Origin: Nepenthes gracilis
Lineage: Eukaryota; Streptophyta; Magnoliopsida; Caryophyllales; Nepenthaceae
Direction: 5' to 3'
DNA length: 64,000 nucleotides
Assembly: GCA_033239525.1 (NCBI GenBank)
Contig: BSYO01000016.1
Span: forward strand, 4,661,045 to 4,725,044
The notes beneath the pieces are model-generated. The model saw only the letters and a list, made by a program, of their open reading frames with translations. It ran no database searches and was not told the DNA's origin. Position 1 is the first letter of the stretch; each line of letters opens with the position of its first letter. Shown piece after piece: positions 47,201 through 58,639 of this stretch. The position numbers and the translations under genes were made by a program.

Positions 47201-47782
47201 GTGGAGGTTGAAATTATCATATAAAACGTCACATGACCTGCACCGTTGATCACCTTGTACCTTCTGTCTGCTGCTAGTTTGCTGTTGAAATCTGCTTGCT
47301 TTCATAAGTATTGCTGCAGATCTCTTGAAATAAGGAGAGTGTCATCCCTGAGATTTAATTTTGCTGTCAATGAAGTTGATCTGATTTTACTATTGCAAGA
47401 TGTTTACTTAGAAACGGCTCCTTTTGGTTTCAGGTATGCTAGGTGCACACGCTCTGTCTCGATTGGTCAGTTCTTGCTCTCACACTGTTCGTTTCAAACT
47501 GGTTTTACCTATTGATGAATTCCCTTATTTTCTGTCTGTTGTCTCTCAATGGCAGTGCCTCCAGCTTACTATGCGCATCTAGCTGCATTTCGTGCTCGCT
47601 TCTATATGGATCCTGAAACCTCAGATAGCGGGTCGATGACAAGCAGTGCAGCAGCAGCTGCTGGCCGTGGTGGTGCAGGTCCTTCTGGTGGGCGAAGCAC
47701 GTGGTCACCAGCTGCTAATGTCGCCGTGCGGCCTCTTCCCCCTCTCAAGGAGAATGTTAAGAGGGTGATGTTCTACTGTTGA
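35224..47782 (+). CDS. AGO1: ARGONAUTE1, small-RNA-guided slicer (21 coding exons)
   Basis: Core protein of the RNA-induced silencing complex, binding miRNAs and siRNAs and cutting or repressing target RNAs. Exons: 35224-35877, 35996-36204, 36296-36445, 36563-36696, 36842-36951, 37189-37295, 37424-37562, 37635-37751, 40107-40214, 40308-40379, 43463-43585, 43753-43918, 44000-44262, 44390-44532, 44635-44697, 44785-44848, 44978-45113, 45213-45286, 45384-45478, 47434-47465, 47556-47782. All introns are GT-AG and the frame closes at 1061 residues (Arabidopsis AGO1: 1048). Residues 1-125 are Gly/Arg/Gln-rich. The N domain starts near 165 ([15 protein letters not shown]), PAZ covers about 388-515, MID about 570-700, and PIWI about 700-1010. 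Slicer residues are D768 ([11 protein letters not shown]), E809 (HRQELIQD), D854 (FYRDGVSEG) and H994 (PPAYYAHL). The C-terminus [11 protein letters not shown] is canonical. Start MGRKKRTG fits AGO1. The miR168 site separates it from AGO10. Confidence 0.96.
35555..35575 (+). promoter_or_regulatory. miR168 target site in AGO1 exon 1
   Basis: The 21-nt site begins TTCCCGAGCTGCACCAAGC and encodes V111-PELHQA. Against the known miR168 sequence it pairs throughout except at miRNA position 14 and position 2, with a G:U at position 1. This is the same arrangement as in other plant AGO1 mRNAs. It predicts cleavage opposite miRNA positions 10-11 and the conserved AGO1-miR168 feedback loop. Confidence 0.93.
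37752..40106 (+). other. AGO1 intron 8 (2355 bp)
   Basis: GT-AG intron inside the linker between PAZ and MID coding. It ends in a long T-run (about 40020-40053) before the acceptor. No nested gene. A 'tatcg/cgata'-rich repeat tract lies at 39410-39725. A 102-codon frame at 38124 has no coding character I trust. Confidence 0.85.
39410..39725. repeat. AT-rich 'gatatcgg' repeat tract in intron 8
   Basis: Many 'atatatcgg', 'gatattgg' and 'ccaatat' words in both orientations. The texture is like the tract in intron 19 (46900-47190), suggesting two copies of one intronic repeat family. Confidence 0.45.
40380..43462 (+). other. AGO1 intron 10 (3083 bp)
   Basis: The longest intron, between the 72-nt exon 10 and exon 11. 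It holds G-runs near 41561-41570 and 41671-41678 but no coherent gene or element. A Pro/Leu-rich patch at 42390-42470 is GC-richer than the rest and unidentified. Confidence 0.85.
45479..47433 (+). other. AGO1 intron 19 (1955 bp)
   Basis: GT-AG intron before the 32-nt exon 20. It includes an AT-rich part (45740-46140), an unremarkable middle and the repeat tract at 46900-47190. No nested gene seen. Confidence 0.85.
46900..47190. repeat. 'atatcgg' repeat tract in intron 19
   Basis: Words such as 'tatcggtgt', 'gataatatcg', 'catatcggcgatatacc' and 'gatattt' recur in both orientations, as in intron 8. I recall similar 'cgatatatcgg' repeats in other dicot and magnoliid genomes, but this was not checked. 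Confidence 0.45.
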
Positions 47783-48545
47783 AAATCCTTGCCTAATATG
47801 CTCCCCTGAGTGATTCCGCATTACTATGTTACGAGATTGATTGTCTAGTACTTGATATGTGTTGCTTGTGGCGCCACTGCTGGCTCTCTCTCCTTAGAGC
47901 CTCTGTGGAGGCGGTAGTATCTTTAACTCTGGAAGATGTTTGACCTTTGTTGGTCAAATCTGCTCCCTGCAATTTGCTACTTCGGCTTAGTTATTGTTTG
48001 GTCAAATTGTTCCTGTTGGATTCCATGGACATTGCATCATGTATGGCCTCCAAGTTGCCCCTGGATAAATTTCCTGAGCTGTTTATTCCGTCAACTTAAA
48101 CGCTATGAGTAGCCATGCCTTTTTCGACGGGTGTGCAGAATCCTATGCAGCGTCGATCATTTGGCCATAGGTTGTCATTTTGCCTGTTATTTCCACGGAA
48201 TCTTGACCTCTTAGAGGAGACTTTAAGCTTCCTAAGGAAGTGGAAGTTTACTAATTTGCTGTTTCAGTTGTCTTGGCAATAGTTGTCATCCTGGTAGGTG
48301 TGATTCCCGCCCATGGCTGATATAGACTGAATGGGGCAATTGGACTGGTGGTCTGCCGGAATGGTCAGGAACGGGTGGGCGCCTGATGTGGTTGCGAGTC
48401 CACCACTGAAAGAGGGTTAAGGGCTGAGGAACAAGGGCGTTCTGTTCTTTTCATGCAGGCGAAGGATTCAAAAAGAGCACTTAACAGTCAATTTGTTCGA
48501 ATGACTCATTAAATCAAGCAAAATAAATGTTTTTATTCTTGTAGT
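47783..48545 (+). terminator. AGO1: AGO1 3' UTR with candidate poly(A) signal
   Basis: Transcribed-looking T/G-rich sequence follows the stop at 47780. A canonical AATAAA lies at 48522-48527, giving a 3' UTR of about 760 nt if used. Near-upstream GATAAA at about 48063 is a weaker, closer alternative. Confidence 0.4.
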
Positions 48546-49139
48546 AGTGATTAAGCATTCATCGTGTTTTCTCTTAAATTTACATTTATTTTCATCAAAT
48601 ATAAATTTATAACCTATATCACAGAGTTAATGCAAAGTATATCACATTTTTAGCCATCAACGAGTACAATGTCTTTAATAAAAGGTAAAGAGCCGACCAT
48701 TTTTAAAAATTTTTGTAGGCATATCACAAGCATAATTACAAAAAAAAATCAAGAAATTAAATTCGGTATCCCAAATTTATCTGGATCTTTGTATATTAGG
48801 GTTGGTTACTTATTGAACCTAAGTTGTTGGTTTTTGGTATAATTCACACCCCTTCTCTAACTTTACTAAGAAAATCTTCACACATTTTATAATTTACTTA
48901 GGTAACGTTTGGTTGGAGGGAATAAAAATTTTATTTTCTTTACTTTTAATAGAATAAAAATTTTACTATTTGGTTGCATTTTACTTAAGAATAATAATTT
49001 TTTAAGGAATAGTTATTTTTTGGTTATAAGGAATAATTATTCTCGGATGAAAGAAGATATTTTTTATTCTCGGATGAAAAGAAAAATCTATTCCCGCATG
49101 ATTTTTTTAATATTTTAAAAATATCCTAATCTAATCTGG

Positions 49140-49450
49140 GCTGTCCTCTTTCGCAAGCATTCTCTCTCGCAACTCTCTCGCAAGCGCTCTCTCACCCTTG
49201 AAAACCCTACGCTTCTCTCTCTCGCAGTCGTTTTCTCTCTTGAAAATCCTACGCTTCTCTCTCTCGTAGCCGCTCTCTCTCTCTCTCAACCCTATGCTTC
49301 TCTCTCTCACAGCCGTTCTCTCTCTCTCTCTAAGCTGTTCATCCTCTGTTCGCACTCCCTCGAAACCCTACACTTCTCTCTCTCTGCTACTTTCGCACTC
49401 CGTTTGAGCATCTATTTGAAATCGATGTACTGATACTTTCGAACCCTACG
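49140..49450 (+). repeat. CT-rich tandem tract ('cctacgcttctctctctcgc')
   Basis: Irregular 40-60-bp units of 'aaccctacgcttctctctctcgcag' type, about five copies. On the minus strand this yields an Arg/Glu-rich frame that is an artefact. Confidence 0.75.
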
Positions 49451-49930
49451 CTTCAACTGTTATTTCGCAAAATTTATTTCTTCAACTGCTCTTCACGAAT
49501 TTGTTATGTATGTTGTGTTTTCATCATCTGTTTGGTATTCTCTTTGGCCCGATTGGAATAAATTGGTTAATATTTGGTATTGATTTTTTATATGCTATTT
49601 TGTTTTACTTCTTCAATTTAACATCAACGTGTTTTGTTTATATGCTATTCATTTGGTATCATTCTGCATATTTTGTTTGTTTTTCTGGTACCACATTTGA
49701 TGAAGCTATGGAAGTTCTTCATTTTGGGAAAAAAACTTCAAAATTTGTTGATCTTGAAACCGGTAGGTTGTACATAAGTTTTCAGAAATAAGGTTGAAGG
49801 AGATAAGTCAAAGTACAAGACACTTGACGACGAATGAAAGGAAATAGTGCTAATGAAATGAAAGGAGATCCAACTAAGGTGAAATGAATTCATTAAAGTA
49901 TACATAAACAAATTGCTTGCTTCTGCTCAC

Positions 49931-50366
49931 CTCTGTTCTAGTGATGCGAGTATTAGAATCAACATATGTGACTTCAAATTCACCATTTCCTCTGTTAGAC
50001 GGAGGCCTCAATGCATCCAGAATTCGAAGAATTTCTAGCAACGGTAGCTGGGATAAGTTCCCAGTTGTCTTTACAGTCGTTTTCACAAATGTAATTTTGA
50101 CATTCGTAGATCCTATATTTTTAAATTTGAGTCTTGTTTACGACCCTTTCTCATAATCCATATTGAAAACAGAGAAAAAGCTGGTTAATACCAGTACAAA
50201 CATCAAAATCAAAATAAATAATTTTGCAAGCTAACCAATCTATGAGTTCAAATTTGTATGCTAATGTTGCAGTTACTTCAATTGGGGGAAATGGCCATGG
50301 GACACCCAATTGGAGTTCCATTATATTGTCAAAATCTTTGCCCACAACATCAATTTGTTGAAATAC
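49931..50366 (-). pseudogene. Plastid-lipid-associated (fibrillin) gene fragment
   Basis: Two exons of a PAP/fibrillin-family protein lie on the minus strand inside the Harbinger element. Exon A (50366 to 50240) follows an intact 'ttag' acceptor and reads VGKDFDNIMELQLGVPWPFP then PIEVTATLAYKFELI. Exon B (50112 to 49931) follows 'atag' and reads VKTTGNLSQLPLLEILRIL, DALRPPSNRGNGEFEVTYVD and TRITRTE, ending at a good GTGAGC donor. Both match the C-terminal half of thylakoid/plastoglobule fibrillins. The exon A donor reads AT where GT is expected, and no start or end exons are present. It is a captured genomic fragment, introns included, and not a gene. Confidence 0.75.
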
Positions 50367-51007
50367 CTAATAAAGGAAACAACAGATAGGTTAGATATCC
50401 ACAAAAAACCTTATATATGCTAACTTGGAATAAGCACAAGCAAGTTATATTTGGAATGCCGCTTCCGAGCAAAAGATAAGAACCCAACATGCAATATATG
50501 GACTTCAACCACTACTATTTACTAACCAAAGCTAATTGCATGTTTTTTCAATAAAATTTTATCATGTTACTCAACAATATCAGAGAGCTTCCATTTACTA
50601 ACTTGGCTCCTTGTTTGTTTACAATATATATATTGTCACAGGGTAGATGGGAATTCCTTGGCTTATTTTCTCTCTCATTTTTTACAGTGAAATTACATTT
50701 TAACGGTTCTTGTCACAGTGCAATGTGCTTATGTTGAGAATTTTTATTCATTATATTTGTATATATTGTGTTTTATTATTGCAATTTATGGATCAATTAC
50801 ACTCCAATTTTTTCAACGAGAAGAAAAAGAAGATAGCGGTCATTATAGTGCAATAGATTGAAGTTTGCTGTAATTTTGTGTGCTTTTATGTGTCTTAGGT
50901 GCAATTTTAATTGTTGGACAACCTAAACATACAATTACAAGATCTTATAATCTTGACTTTTATAAAAAAGAGAATATATCAATAAAATCATATATGGTAG
51001 TGTTATC

Positions 51008-52130
51008 ACTTGTATTAACATGTTGAGAATGAGTAGACCGGCATTTCTCAAATTGTGTGAGATGTTAACGACTAGTGGGAAACTTCGTCCACCAAAACAA
51101 ATGCTAGTCGATGAGCAAGTGGCAATATTCTTACACATTCTTGCACATCATGTGAAAAATAGGGTGGTTACATATAATTTTCAGAACTCAGGTGAGATGG
51201 TGAGTAGAATATTTAATAATATGTTATCCGCAATAATACGTATACAAGCACAATTATTTAGATAGTCGGAATCCATTTCTAAGAATTGTACAAATGAGAG
51301 ATGGAAGTGGTATCCGGTATGATAATTATTTTATATGTTTGATGTTATATTTACATTGCAAATATAACAAATAAGTCATTCTATTTCAACGTGTTTTTTT
51401 AGAATTGTATAAGCACAAAATAAGGGTACCTACTGCAGACAAACCTAGATATCGAACTCGTAAGGGAGATATAGCTACAAACGTATTAAGAGTATGTACC
51501 CGTGACATGCATTTTATATATGTCCTATCTGGTTGGGAAGGATCTGTAACAAATTCTAGAATTTTACAAGATGCAATAAATAAAAGGCATAGACTGAAAG
51601 TTCCAAATAGTAAAATCTTAGATAATCGAATCAATCATCATGTTTTACAATAAGCTTATTTTACGTAATGATATCGCATATTTTCGTATAGGTACTTATT
51701 ACTTAGTTGATGCGGGATATGTAAAGTATAATAGATTTCTTGCACCATTTAAGGGGCAGAGATACCATTTAAATGAATGACGTCAAGACCATCAACCATG
51801 AACGATTGAGGAATTTTTCAATATGAAACATGCCGCTGCTCATAATGTTATCGAAAGGTGTTTTGGATTGCTAAAAATGCGGTGAGGGATCCTTAAAAAC
51901 CCATCATTTTATCCTGTCAGAATACACAATCGAGTTATCATTGTTTGTTGCTGCTACACAATTTCATAAGAAACGAGATGGAATATGATCCTATTGAGGA
52001 TGAATACAATGACATACATAACGAGGACTTTCTTGACGAATATGTAGATATAATAACACAATTAGATTCTACTAATGTTTGGAGTGCATTTAGAAATAAT
52101 TTGGCAAATACTATGTTCAACAAAAGGTGA
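51008..52130 (+). pseudogene. PIF/Harbinger transposase relic (DDE_4 type)
   Basis: The translation starts near MLRMSRPAFLKLCEML (51020), continues to IRIQAQLFR, then after a stop SESISKNCTNERWKW. A candidate 'gtatga...tttttttag' intron (51317-51402) follows at the usual place. It resumes with [20 protein letters not shown] and [19 protein letters not shown], then YYLVDAGYVKYNRFLAPFKG and AAHNVIERCFGLLK. Asp of DAGY and Glu of VIERCFG (second and third catalytic residues) remain. The 'LGALDGTY' box with the first Asp is deleted right after the intron. At least four stops or frameshifts. It would have cut and pasted the element in the nucleus. Confidence 0.85.
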
Positions 52131-52340
52131 TATCATTGGATTTTGTCACAATTAATTTGAGTACTGTCATTTATATGTTTGTTATTCCATATCATTAATT
52201 TTAGATTTTGAAGTTTGGAATGTTATATGTTTGTTGTCACAATCATCAAAATTATTATTTCATATCATTTATATGGCTTCTTTGGCTAAAACTTTGTGGA
52301 TTCACTTTCTCACTATTATAACAGATAAAGGTAATTAAAC

Positions 52341-53303
52341 ATATCTCAATCAAATAAAGATAGCAAAAGAAGATGGGAGATCCATGAAGACGAAACTCTT
52401 GTTGCCAATATGGTCGAGTTATACAATACTAGTACACATAATGTTGATAATGGTTTCGAGTCGGGTTACTTGCTTGAGTTAGAGTGAATTTGACGACAAA
52501 ATTGTCAAATTTGTCTTTGAAGGCAATCTCACATATTGTTTCACGGATAAAGACGTTAAAAAAAGATTGGAGTATTGTATATGATATGATAAGGGGTACA
52601 AATGCTTCTGATTTTGGGTGGGATGATTCACGTAAGATGGTTGTTGCGGAACTGCACGTGTGGAATGCATACATATCGATATGATATCTGTTTTTCGTTG
52701 TTAATTGCTTCATGGGATTACTTGTTAATTTAGCACCTATTACATATTACCAATAAATGTGATATACTTTATCTTTGGAAATAGAGCCACAAGGGAGCTG
52801 CTATTTAAAGGAAAAAGTTGTTTCCATGTTTAGAAGATTTGTCAATGATCTATAGCAAAGACCGAGCAGCAGGGACAAATGTACAAACTGGCGAGGACAT
52901 CATTGCGAAGCTGCAGCTTAATGAACCAAATAATGAGTAGTGGAGCGCAAATAATGTTCCAGAAGTGGGGATTGAAAACTTACTCGACACTAATGACTCC
53001 CCGAGTGAAAGTGTACTACATGTATCAACTCCAGCTAAACTGGGGACGTCCAAGGGAAATAAAAGGAATGCTAGTATAGATATGACAAAAATAGGTAATT
53101 GTATTATCCACGCAACTGATTCATTGAATATAAATATTAACAAGTTCGGTGAAATATTGAGCAAAAGTTTAGAAACTATCACGCATAAACAAAAGGTAGC
53201 GCAATTATATACTATATTGGCTGAAATTTATTCATTACCGACGAGTGAAAGGAATGCAGTATATACGAAATGCATACATGATCCGACACTTATGGTGGAA
53301 TAA
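52341..53303 (+). pseudogene. Harbinger Myb/SANT-like DNA-binding protein relic
   Basis: The N-terminal trihelix-like part reads SKRRWEIHEDETLVANMVEL and FESGYLLELE, then a frame change, IKTLKKDWSIVYDMIRGTNA and FGWDDSRKMVVAELHVWNAY. A linker follows with LSMIYSKDRAAGTNVQTGED. The C-terminal region (from about 52965) reads IGIENLLDTNDSPSESVL-like acidic sequence and ends QLYTILAEIYSLPTSERNAV. This is the layout of the Myb_DNA-bind_3 proteins that accompany Harbinger transposases. Few stops (after LELE, one after NNE) and one frameshift, so it is better preserved than the transposase. Confidence 0.75.
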
Positions 53304-53810
53304 AGATTAAAATTTATCAAACAATTTATACTGTAAAATATGTGGTTATCAAACAATTTGTTCTGACGCGTTTGACTGACTTGGTTGTGGCTATTGACGT
53401 GTTTGATTGAATTGGTTGTTGCAAAGCCCATTATTTTTATTGTGGGCCTACAAGAATGTTACTACTTAACTTATATACATTTTCATTGTATTTTTTTAAG
53501 TTTTAATTGTATACAATTTTTGTATGATGATACTTTTAATTGTACAAAAATTTTAATTGTATAAAAATATAGTTTTGTTAATTTTAATTATATGCATTTT
53601 AATTGGAGATTGATGATATTTTTTTAATTTTCTATATTATAAGAAAATGTTATTTTTATAATAAAATAAAAAATACGAAATATATAATTTTTGTATGATG
53701 ATTATTTTTATTTTGCAATTCATGTCTTGCCAGTATTTTATTATTTTTCTTATAAATAAAAAATATGTAATTATATTTATAGTAAAATATATAATTATAT
53801 CAAATTATGT

Positions 53811-53811
<1 letters not shown>

Positions 53812-53856
<45 letters not shown>
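53812..53856 (+). repeat. (AT)n microsatellite
   Basis: About 45 bp of near-uninterrupted AT in the 3' part of the Harbinger element. The region 53460-54060 is very AT-rich throughout, with smaller (GT)n and (AT)n tracts near 53952-53980. Confidence 0.9.
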
Positions 53857-53859
<3 letters not shown>

Positions 53860-54643
53860 TATATTCAATTATATATATTATATTACATATTTACTAAATG
53901 TGTATTTTACATGATAAAAAATATAGTATATTAATTAATAATTCAGAATAATGTGTGTGTGTGTATATATATATATATATTATGTATATGTATATCATAT
54001 AATATATATAAAAATATGTACATATACACGTGTGTCTTATATTATATAATACATTTTCACATTTAATAAGGGCAAAACCGTCATTCTGATAAGTTTTTAC
54101 CTTATTCCTCGTACAATTCTACAAATCAAATATTGAAATATAAATCTCTAACTAATTCTATTCCAATAACTAAATATGAGAATAATAATTTCCAACTCTA
54201 ATCACATCATATTTTATTCCTTGGAAATAATTATTCTATTCTCATCTTATTCCATTTCAACAACCAAACATGCCGTCATTTTCTATTTCTTGCATTTCTC
54301 AAAATAGATCAAAACAATCTCAGAATAGGTCTAGCTTTCAAACTCCAGAGGTTGGCATTTAAATATGAGCGGACATATCAGATTTGGCCTATCAAAAGTT
54401 TGTCAATACAAAGTCAAGAATAGATTTATGAGTATCAATCGTTAGATCTTCTGACTAAATTCTTAAGGAAATAAAATAATAGAAAATAACCACAAATAAA
54501 AATAAAGAACATATGAATTTATGAAAACCCTTATAAACAATGCGTAAAAATTATTTTTAATATAAGTGAGCTAATTATAATAAAATTTCTCCAAAACACC
54601 TTCTAGTCTACCACTAATTTTTTGGTATATTTGATTGTTGTTT

Positions 54644-56590
54644 TGAAAGGAGTTAATTGTAACCAACTCACAAATTATAGTAAAAATTATTTCTCCAATA
54701 TTTTTTTTTTTAGTTAAAAAGAGTTTTTCATATAAAATTGTGTTTCTCTCATAATATAATTTTATTTCTTAGGAATGTATATTATTATCTACTATCCTCA
54801 TACTACTTTACTGGATCTTTGGGAGGTTCTTTGAATCTCTACCACTAACTCTACTCCAAATGGGGTTATAACTTTAGAGATTACTAAGGGTGTCATTCTA
54901 ACAAAAAAATAAGAAGATGATTTCAAGTTTTTTCGTTTTCTCAACCTAAAGCACTTGCTTCCGAAACTCGGGAAAGTAGTCAAAGGAAGTCCTCCAAAAG
55001 TAGAGACATGAGCCGAAGTAAGTCAGGTTCGAGATATCAATACATCGAGTGTTATTATTTTGACAAAAAGAGTCACATCCAATGCAATTGATTTTAGTAG
55101 AAATAAGAGCAAGAAGGTGGCATTCAAGAAGAGTAGAAGGATCATGATACCAATGATCAGGTTTCTTCTACTGCTTACAACGATCTTCTTATTAATGATA
55201 AGAAGATAGACAATCTTGTATGCCACGAGATAAATTTAATGATAGATAGTGGATACTTAGTCCATGTGATATTAATGAAGAGTTTATTCACATCTTATAA
55301 GCTCAAAAATTATAGCTATTGAAAATGATGACTAATTGAAAGTTATAAAATTGGGAACATGTGCTTGATGACAAGCATCGGTATGAGGTTGATATTAAAG
55401 GGCATATGGCATACACCGAATATTTGATTGAATATGATTTTAATGAGTAAGCTTGATGGTAATGGCTTGTGCACGAAGTTTAGTAAAAAATAATGGAAAC
55501 TCATGAGAATTTCTGTTGTCATAGCATGTGGAAAGAAACATTCAAGTTCATATTTGATGAAGGTTATAATTTTAAATGGCAACACAAATGTGATAAATTG
55601 GAGGTTTAGTTGCAATAGCATGTGGAGGCTTAAGTGGTGTGTGAAGAGGAATATTAAAATCGATAGGAAGATGTCAAAGGAAAGTAATACTACTTATATC
55701 AAATTGGTGTAGTGCGAGAGAGTTTAGTTTAAGCTTGTGTACACTCACATCGAGATCCCGATGAAGGAGAAATTTTTAATAATCAAGAGATGACGATCGT
55801 CAAAGAGATAAGGAATCTCCTAAAAAATTATAAAGAAAAACATAAATTTTTTTATTATTCTTTTATAAGTTACAGACCTATTGACATATTATCTAATGTT
55901 ATACTCGATGTTATACAAAAATTTGTTCAATTGAAGGTATTTTTTGCATGATGCATAAGGGATATATGATGGGTGCATAAGTCAATATGGGTAAGATTTC
56001 AGCATTTTATGTGACATTTGAATGCAAACTTCCATTGTTCGAATGCAACATCACACGTTTGAATGCAAACCTTTGATGCTTGAATGATAGGCCTATTTTA
56101 AGACAGTTTTGACCTATTTTGAGAAAGGTGAGAAACAGGGAGGGAGTAGGATAGAATGTGAAGTGGAATTCTTCAATGAGAGTTTTCCCATGAGAGTTGG
56201 AGAGAAGGGATGTAAGTTATCCAAAAATATAGGAGAGCAATGACTTGAGAGAGATGGAAGAAGAGAATGAGAAGATTCTCAGCCAATTCTTAGATGTTTA
56301 ATATTGTTTCTATCTTTATCTTTATGGGCATGTGTTCTAATCTTTGGCCTTAGTACTTTTACACTTGTGATTTCTTTCATTTTCTCTAATTGTTATTTTT
56401 ACTCGATTTGTCGTACTTTCAAATAAATCTAAAGATAGTTCTAAAAGGAATTAATTATAACCAAATTTATAAATTATAGTAAAAATTATTCTTTCATTAG
56501 TTAAAAAGAAATTTTTATATAAAATTATATTATTTTCATTGCATAATGATTTTTTTTTATAAATATATGTTATTATCTAGCATCCTCACA
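54644..56590 (+). mobile_element. Decayed copia element with LTR-end repeats
   Basis: The segment 54644-54806 ('aaggagttaattgtaacc...tattattatctactatcctca') recurs, diverged, at 56441-56590 ('aaggaattaattataacc...tattatctagcatcctcaca'). Between the copies lies a gag-pol relic on the + strand and, before the second copy, non-coding LTR-like DNA (56000-56440). Only the 3' parts of the LTRs are recognisable. An internal of ~1.2 kb means most of pol is gone. Confidence 0.45.
55020..55720 (+). pseudogene. Copia gag to pre-integrase relic
   Basis: Starts with a damaged CCHC knuckle (CYYFDKKSHIQCN near 55050). A protease-like MIDSGYLVHV (normally 'DSGAS.HV'), FTSYKLKN, then LKGIWHTPNI, SKLDGNGLCTKF, WKLMRISVVIACGKKHSSSY and LNGNTNVIN follow (55500-55600). 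The order matches copia protease followed by GAG_pre-integrase. The family catalytic DSGA is altered to DSGY, and several stops interrupt it. Confidence 0.65.
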
Positions 56591-56899
56591 AAATTCAAAT
56601 AAATGGATTCAATAATCAGTCATATTAGAGATTTATTCTTAATTTTAAATGTAATAAAATTTTATATTCTAACCCCAACAAAACTTTCTTATATTTTTAA
56701 TATACGCCTTTTCTTAGTGTACATTATAGAATAATGCCCATTTTGCAATAAAAAAATTATGAAATTTAAGCACATTGATTGTGTAGATTTTACAAAATAT
56801 TATTTAAAGTACTTTGTTATCTATTGTTTCCAAAGCCAATTCTTATATTATCAAGCACACAAATCTTATTCAATTACATTGTTATTTAAGTTGTCCTCC

Positions 56900-57990
56900 C
56901 ATTAGTAAATTTAGCCAAACTCTCAACAAGATGGCCAACCTTTTTCCTAGGCATATTCTCTTCATCATCATATGCATGCATATATTTTAGTTTTTAGCTC
57001 ATTATTTTCCCTTTTAAGGTCAGTTTTTAATCGACAAAGCTCTATTTTTTCTCATCGTATCTAATTACTCTTCTAAGAAGAAAATTTTTTTATAAAATGA
57101 CTTTATAATTATTACTTATCGATTATTTTTTTTAATCAAAGAAAGCATTTAAACGTTCATCACCAGAGAAGATTTCTTGATTTATCTCAACCTAATTTTC
57201 AACTTATATGATAAAGTACATTTGGATTACTATTTGTTTTTCGGCCTTCTCATTTGTTCAACTCAAATGGTTTAGAAAATATTTTTTACTGGTGTTGAAA
57301 TCTTTCTTTTAAAATATTTTCTTTGAAAGCTTTTCTTTTTTATACGGTTTTTGACAATAGACAGTTTAATTTATTATTTCTATATTTTTCACATTTAAAA
57401 TAAATACTTTTACAATTATTTACATAATTTTGAATCACTTTTTCATTTTTTAAAATCCTAAAATCGTTATGGCCAAATTATCATCACTATTATCATATTC
57501 ATTGTCAACTTCTCCCTTTAAAGATTCAAAGATAATTGATTTTCTCTCTGTCTTTATTTTTGGATCTCTCACTTTGTAGCTTATATATTACAAGTGATTC
57601 CATGAGCTCCTCTATAGGTAACATTTTCAAATCCTAACTTTATTGATGGCCATTATTTTTTTCATCCACTGTGTTTTATAAAATCTTGTAGATTTTCTTA
57701 ACTTACTCGTTATTAGATAATGACTTTCTAAGTATAGTTAGTCTATTAATAACATCTGTATAATGAATATCTATTTCTGTGATAGATTTACATGCTTTCA
57801 TGTAAAATAATTTATAAAGACTCATAAATTTAGTCTCTTTACTTTGTTTTTTTTTTTTTTTTTTTTGATGACTTATTTCTAAAGCCTTATGCCATTTAAA
57901 AAATTTTAATTCTATTAATTTTATTTTAGTACAAGGCACAATATAGTGAATTAATAGCTTGACTATTAAAGTTAGGATTCGACTCGTATA
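56900..57990 (-). pseudogene. Copia gag relic (UBN2 domain)
   Basis: Minus-strand translation from about 57870 reads LYKLFYMKACKSITEIDIHY, TDVINRLTILRKSLSNNE, VKKIYKIL and LKMLPIEELMESLVIYKLQ. This follows the UBN2 gag pattern ('FTDIINSLKSLGK...ELVRKILRSLP...LSLEELIGSL'). The lower-coordinate part is too broken to read, with fragments such as Lys-rich and MMMKRICLGKR segments. A short LTR-like stretch ('ctgtcagctaccaa', about 58037) lies just upstream in this orientation. Stops and frameshifts throughout. Confidence 0.55.
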
Positions 57991-58099
57991 CATAACCTGA
58001 CACGATAGAATAAAATCTAAACTCTCTCATCAACTGTCAGCTACCAAACTCATAAATATAAAAAAACACAACAATGCACAATAATCAACTTCCATCAAG

Positions 58100-58639
58100 T
58101 CCACAACTATAGCGGGTTTGGTTTTGCATCCTTGCTTGGGTTTGGGCTAGAACTCAAGCCTTGAAGCTCCAAATTAGTGATTCTTGAGGTTTTCTTACCT
58201 GTAATTGAAAATTTTATCCAAATTTATACTTAATTTATGGTAGGTATTTGACAAAAGTAAATTAGAATTTGAAAACTCTTTCATCTTCTTGTTTTCTAAA
58301 TAAAACTCTAACATTGTGTTTTATTAGTCAAATGAAATAAATTATAAATAAAATAAATATTCTCAAAAAATGAATATGATTGAGATATAGTTTGGAATTA
58401 ATATTTTCTTATCTAGTTAGTTACTTAAAAGATATAAAATTAAAATAATAATTAATTTTTTAATATTTAATATACAGTAATAAAAAGAAAATTGATTAAA
58501 AAATTAGTATAAATTGACTCTTTTATACTTACATAAAAGAATAATATTTCAACATATGCTGAAAGATTCAGATAAAATTGATCAAAATCGAGTTACTTGA
58601 TAAATATAGTTTTACTGACCTATGTTAACAATTTAGAAG
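58100..58639. other. AT-rich DNA, no gene seen
   Basis: No frame or repeat of note. Confidence 0.55.

Larger units (their letters stand above)
48901..54275 (+). mobile_element. PIF/Harbinger DNA transposon, autonomous type, decayed
   Basis: The left end GGTAACGTTTGGTTG follows TTA (48898-48900). The right end, reverse-complemented, reads GGCATGTTTGGTTG and is followed by 'gtcatt', so the 3-bp duplication is imperfect or the end is off by one base. The subterminal regions share 'ggaataattatt'-type motifs. Inside, on the + strand, are a transposase relic and a Myb/SANT-like relic, the two-gene set of plant Harbinger elements. It also carries a minus-strand host gene fragment (49931-50366) and a CT-rich tandem tract. 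At ~5.4 kb it has the size of an autonomous element, but both genes are broken. Confidence 0.8.

Noticed and set aside
49131..49355. Arg/Glu-rich 74-codon minus-strand frame
   Set aside because: Translation of a CT-rich tandem tract.
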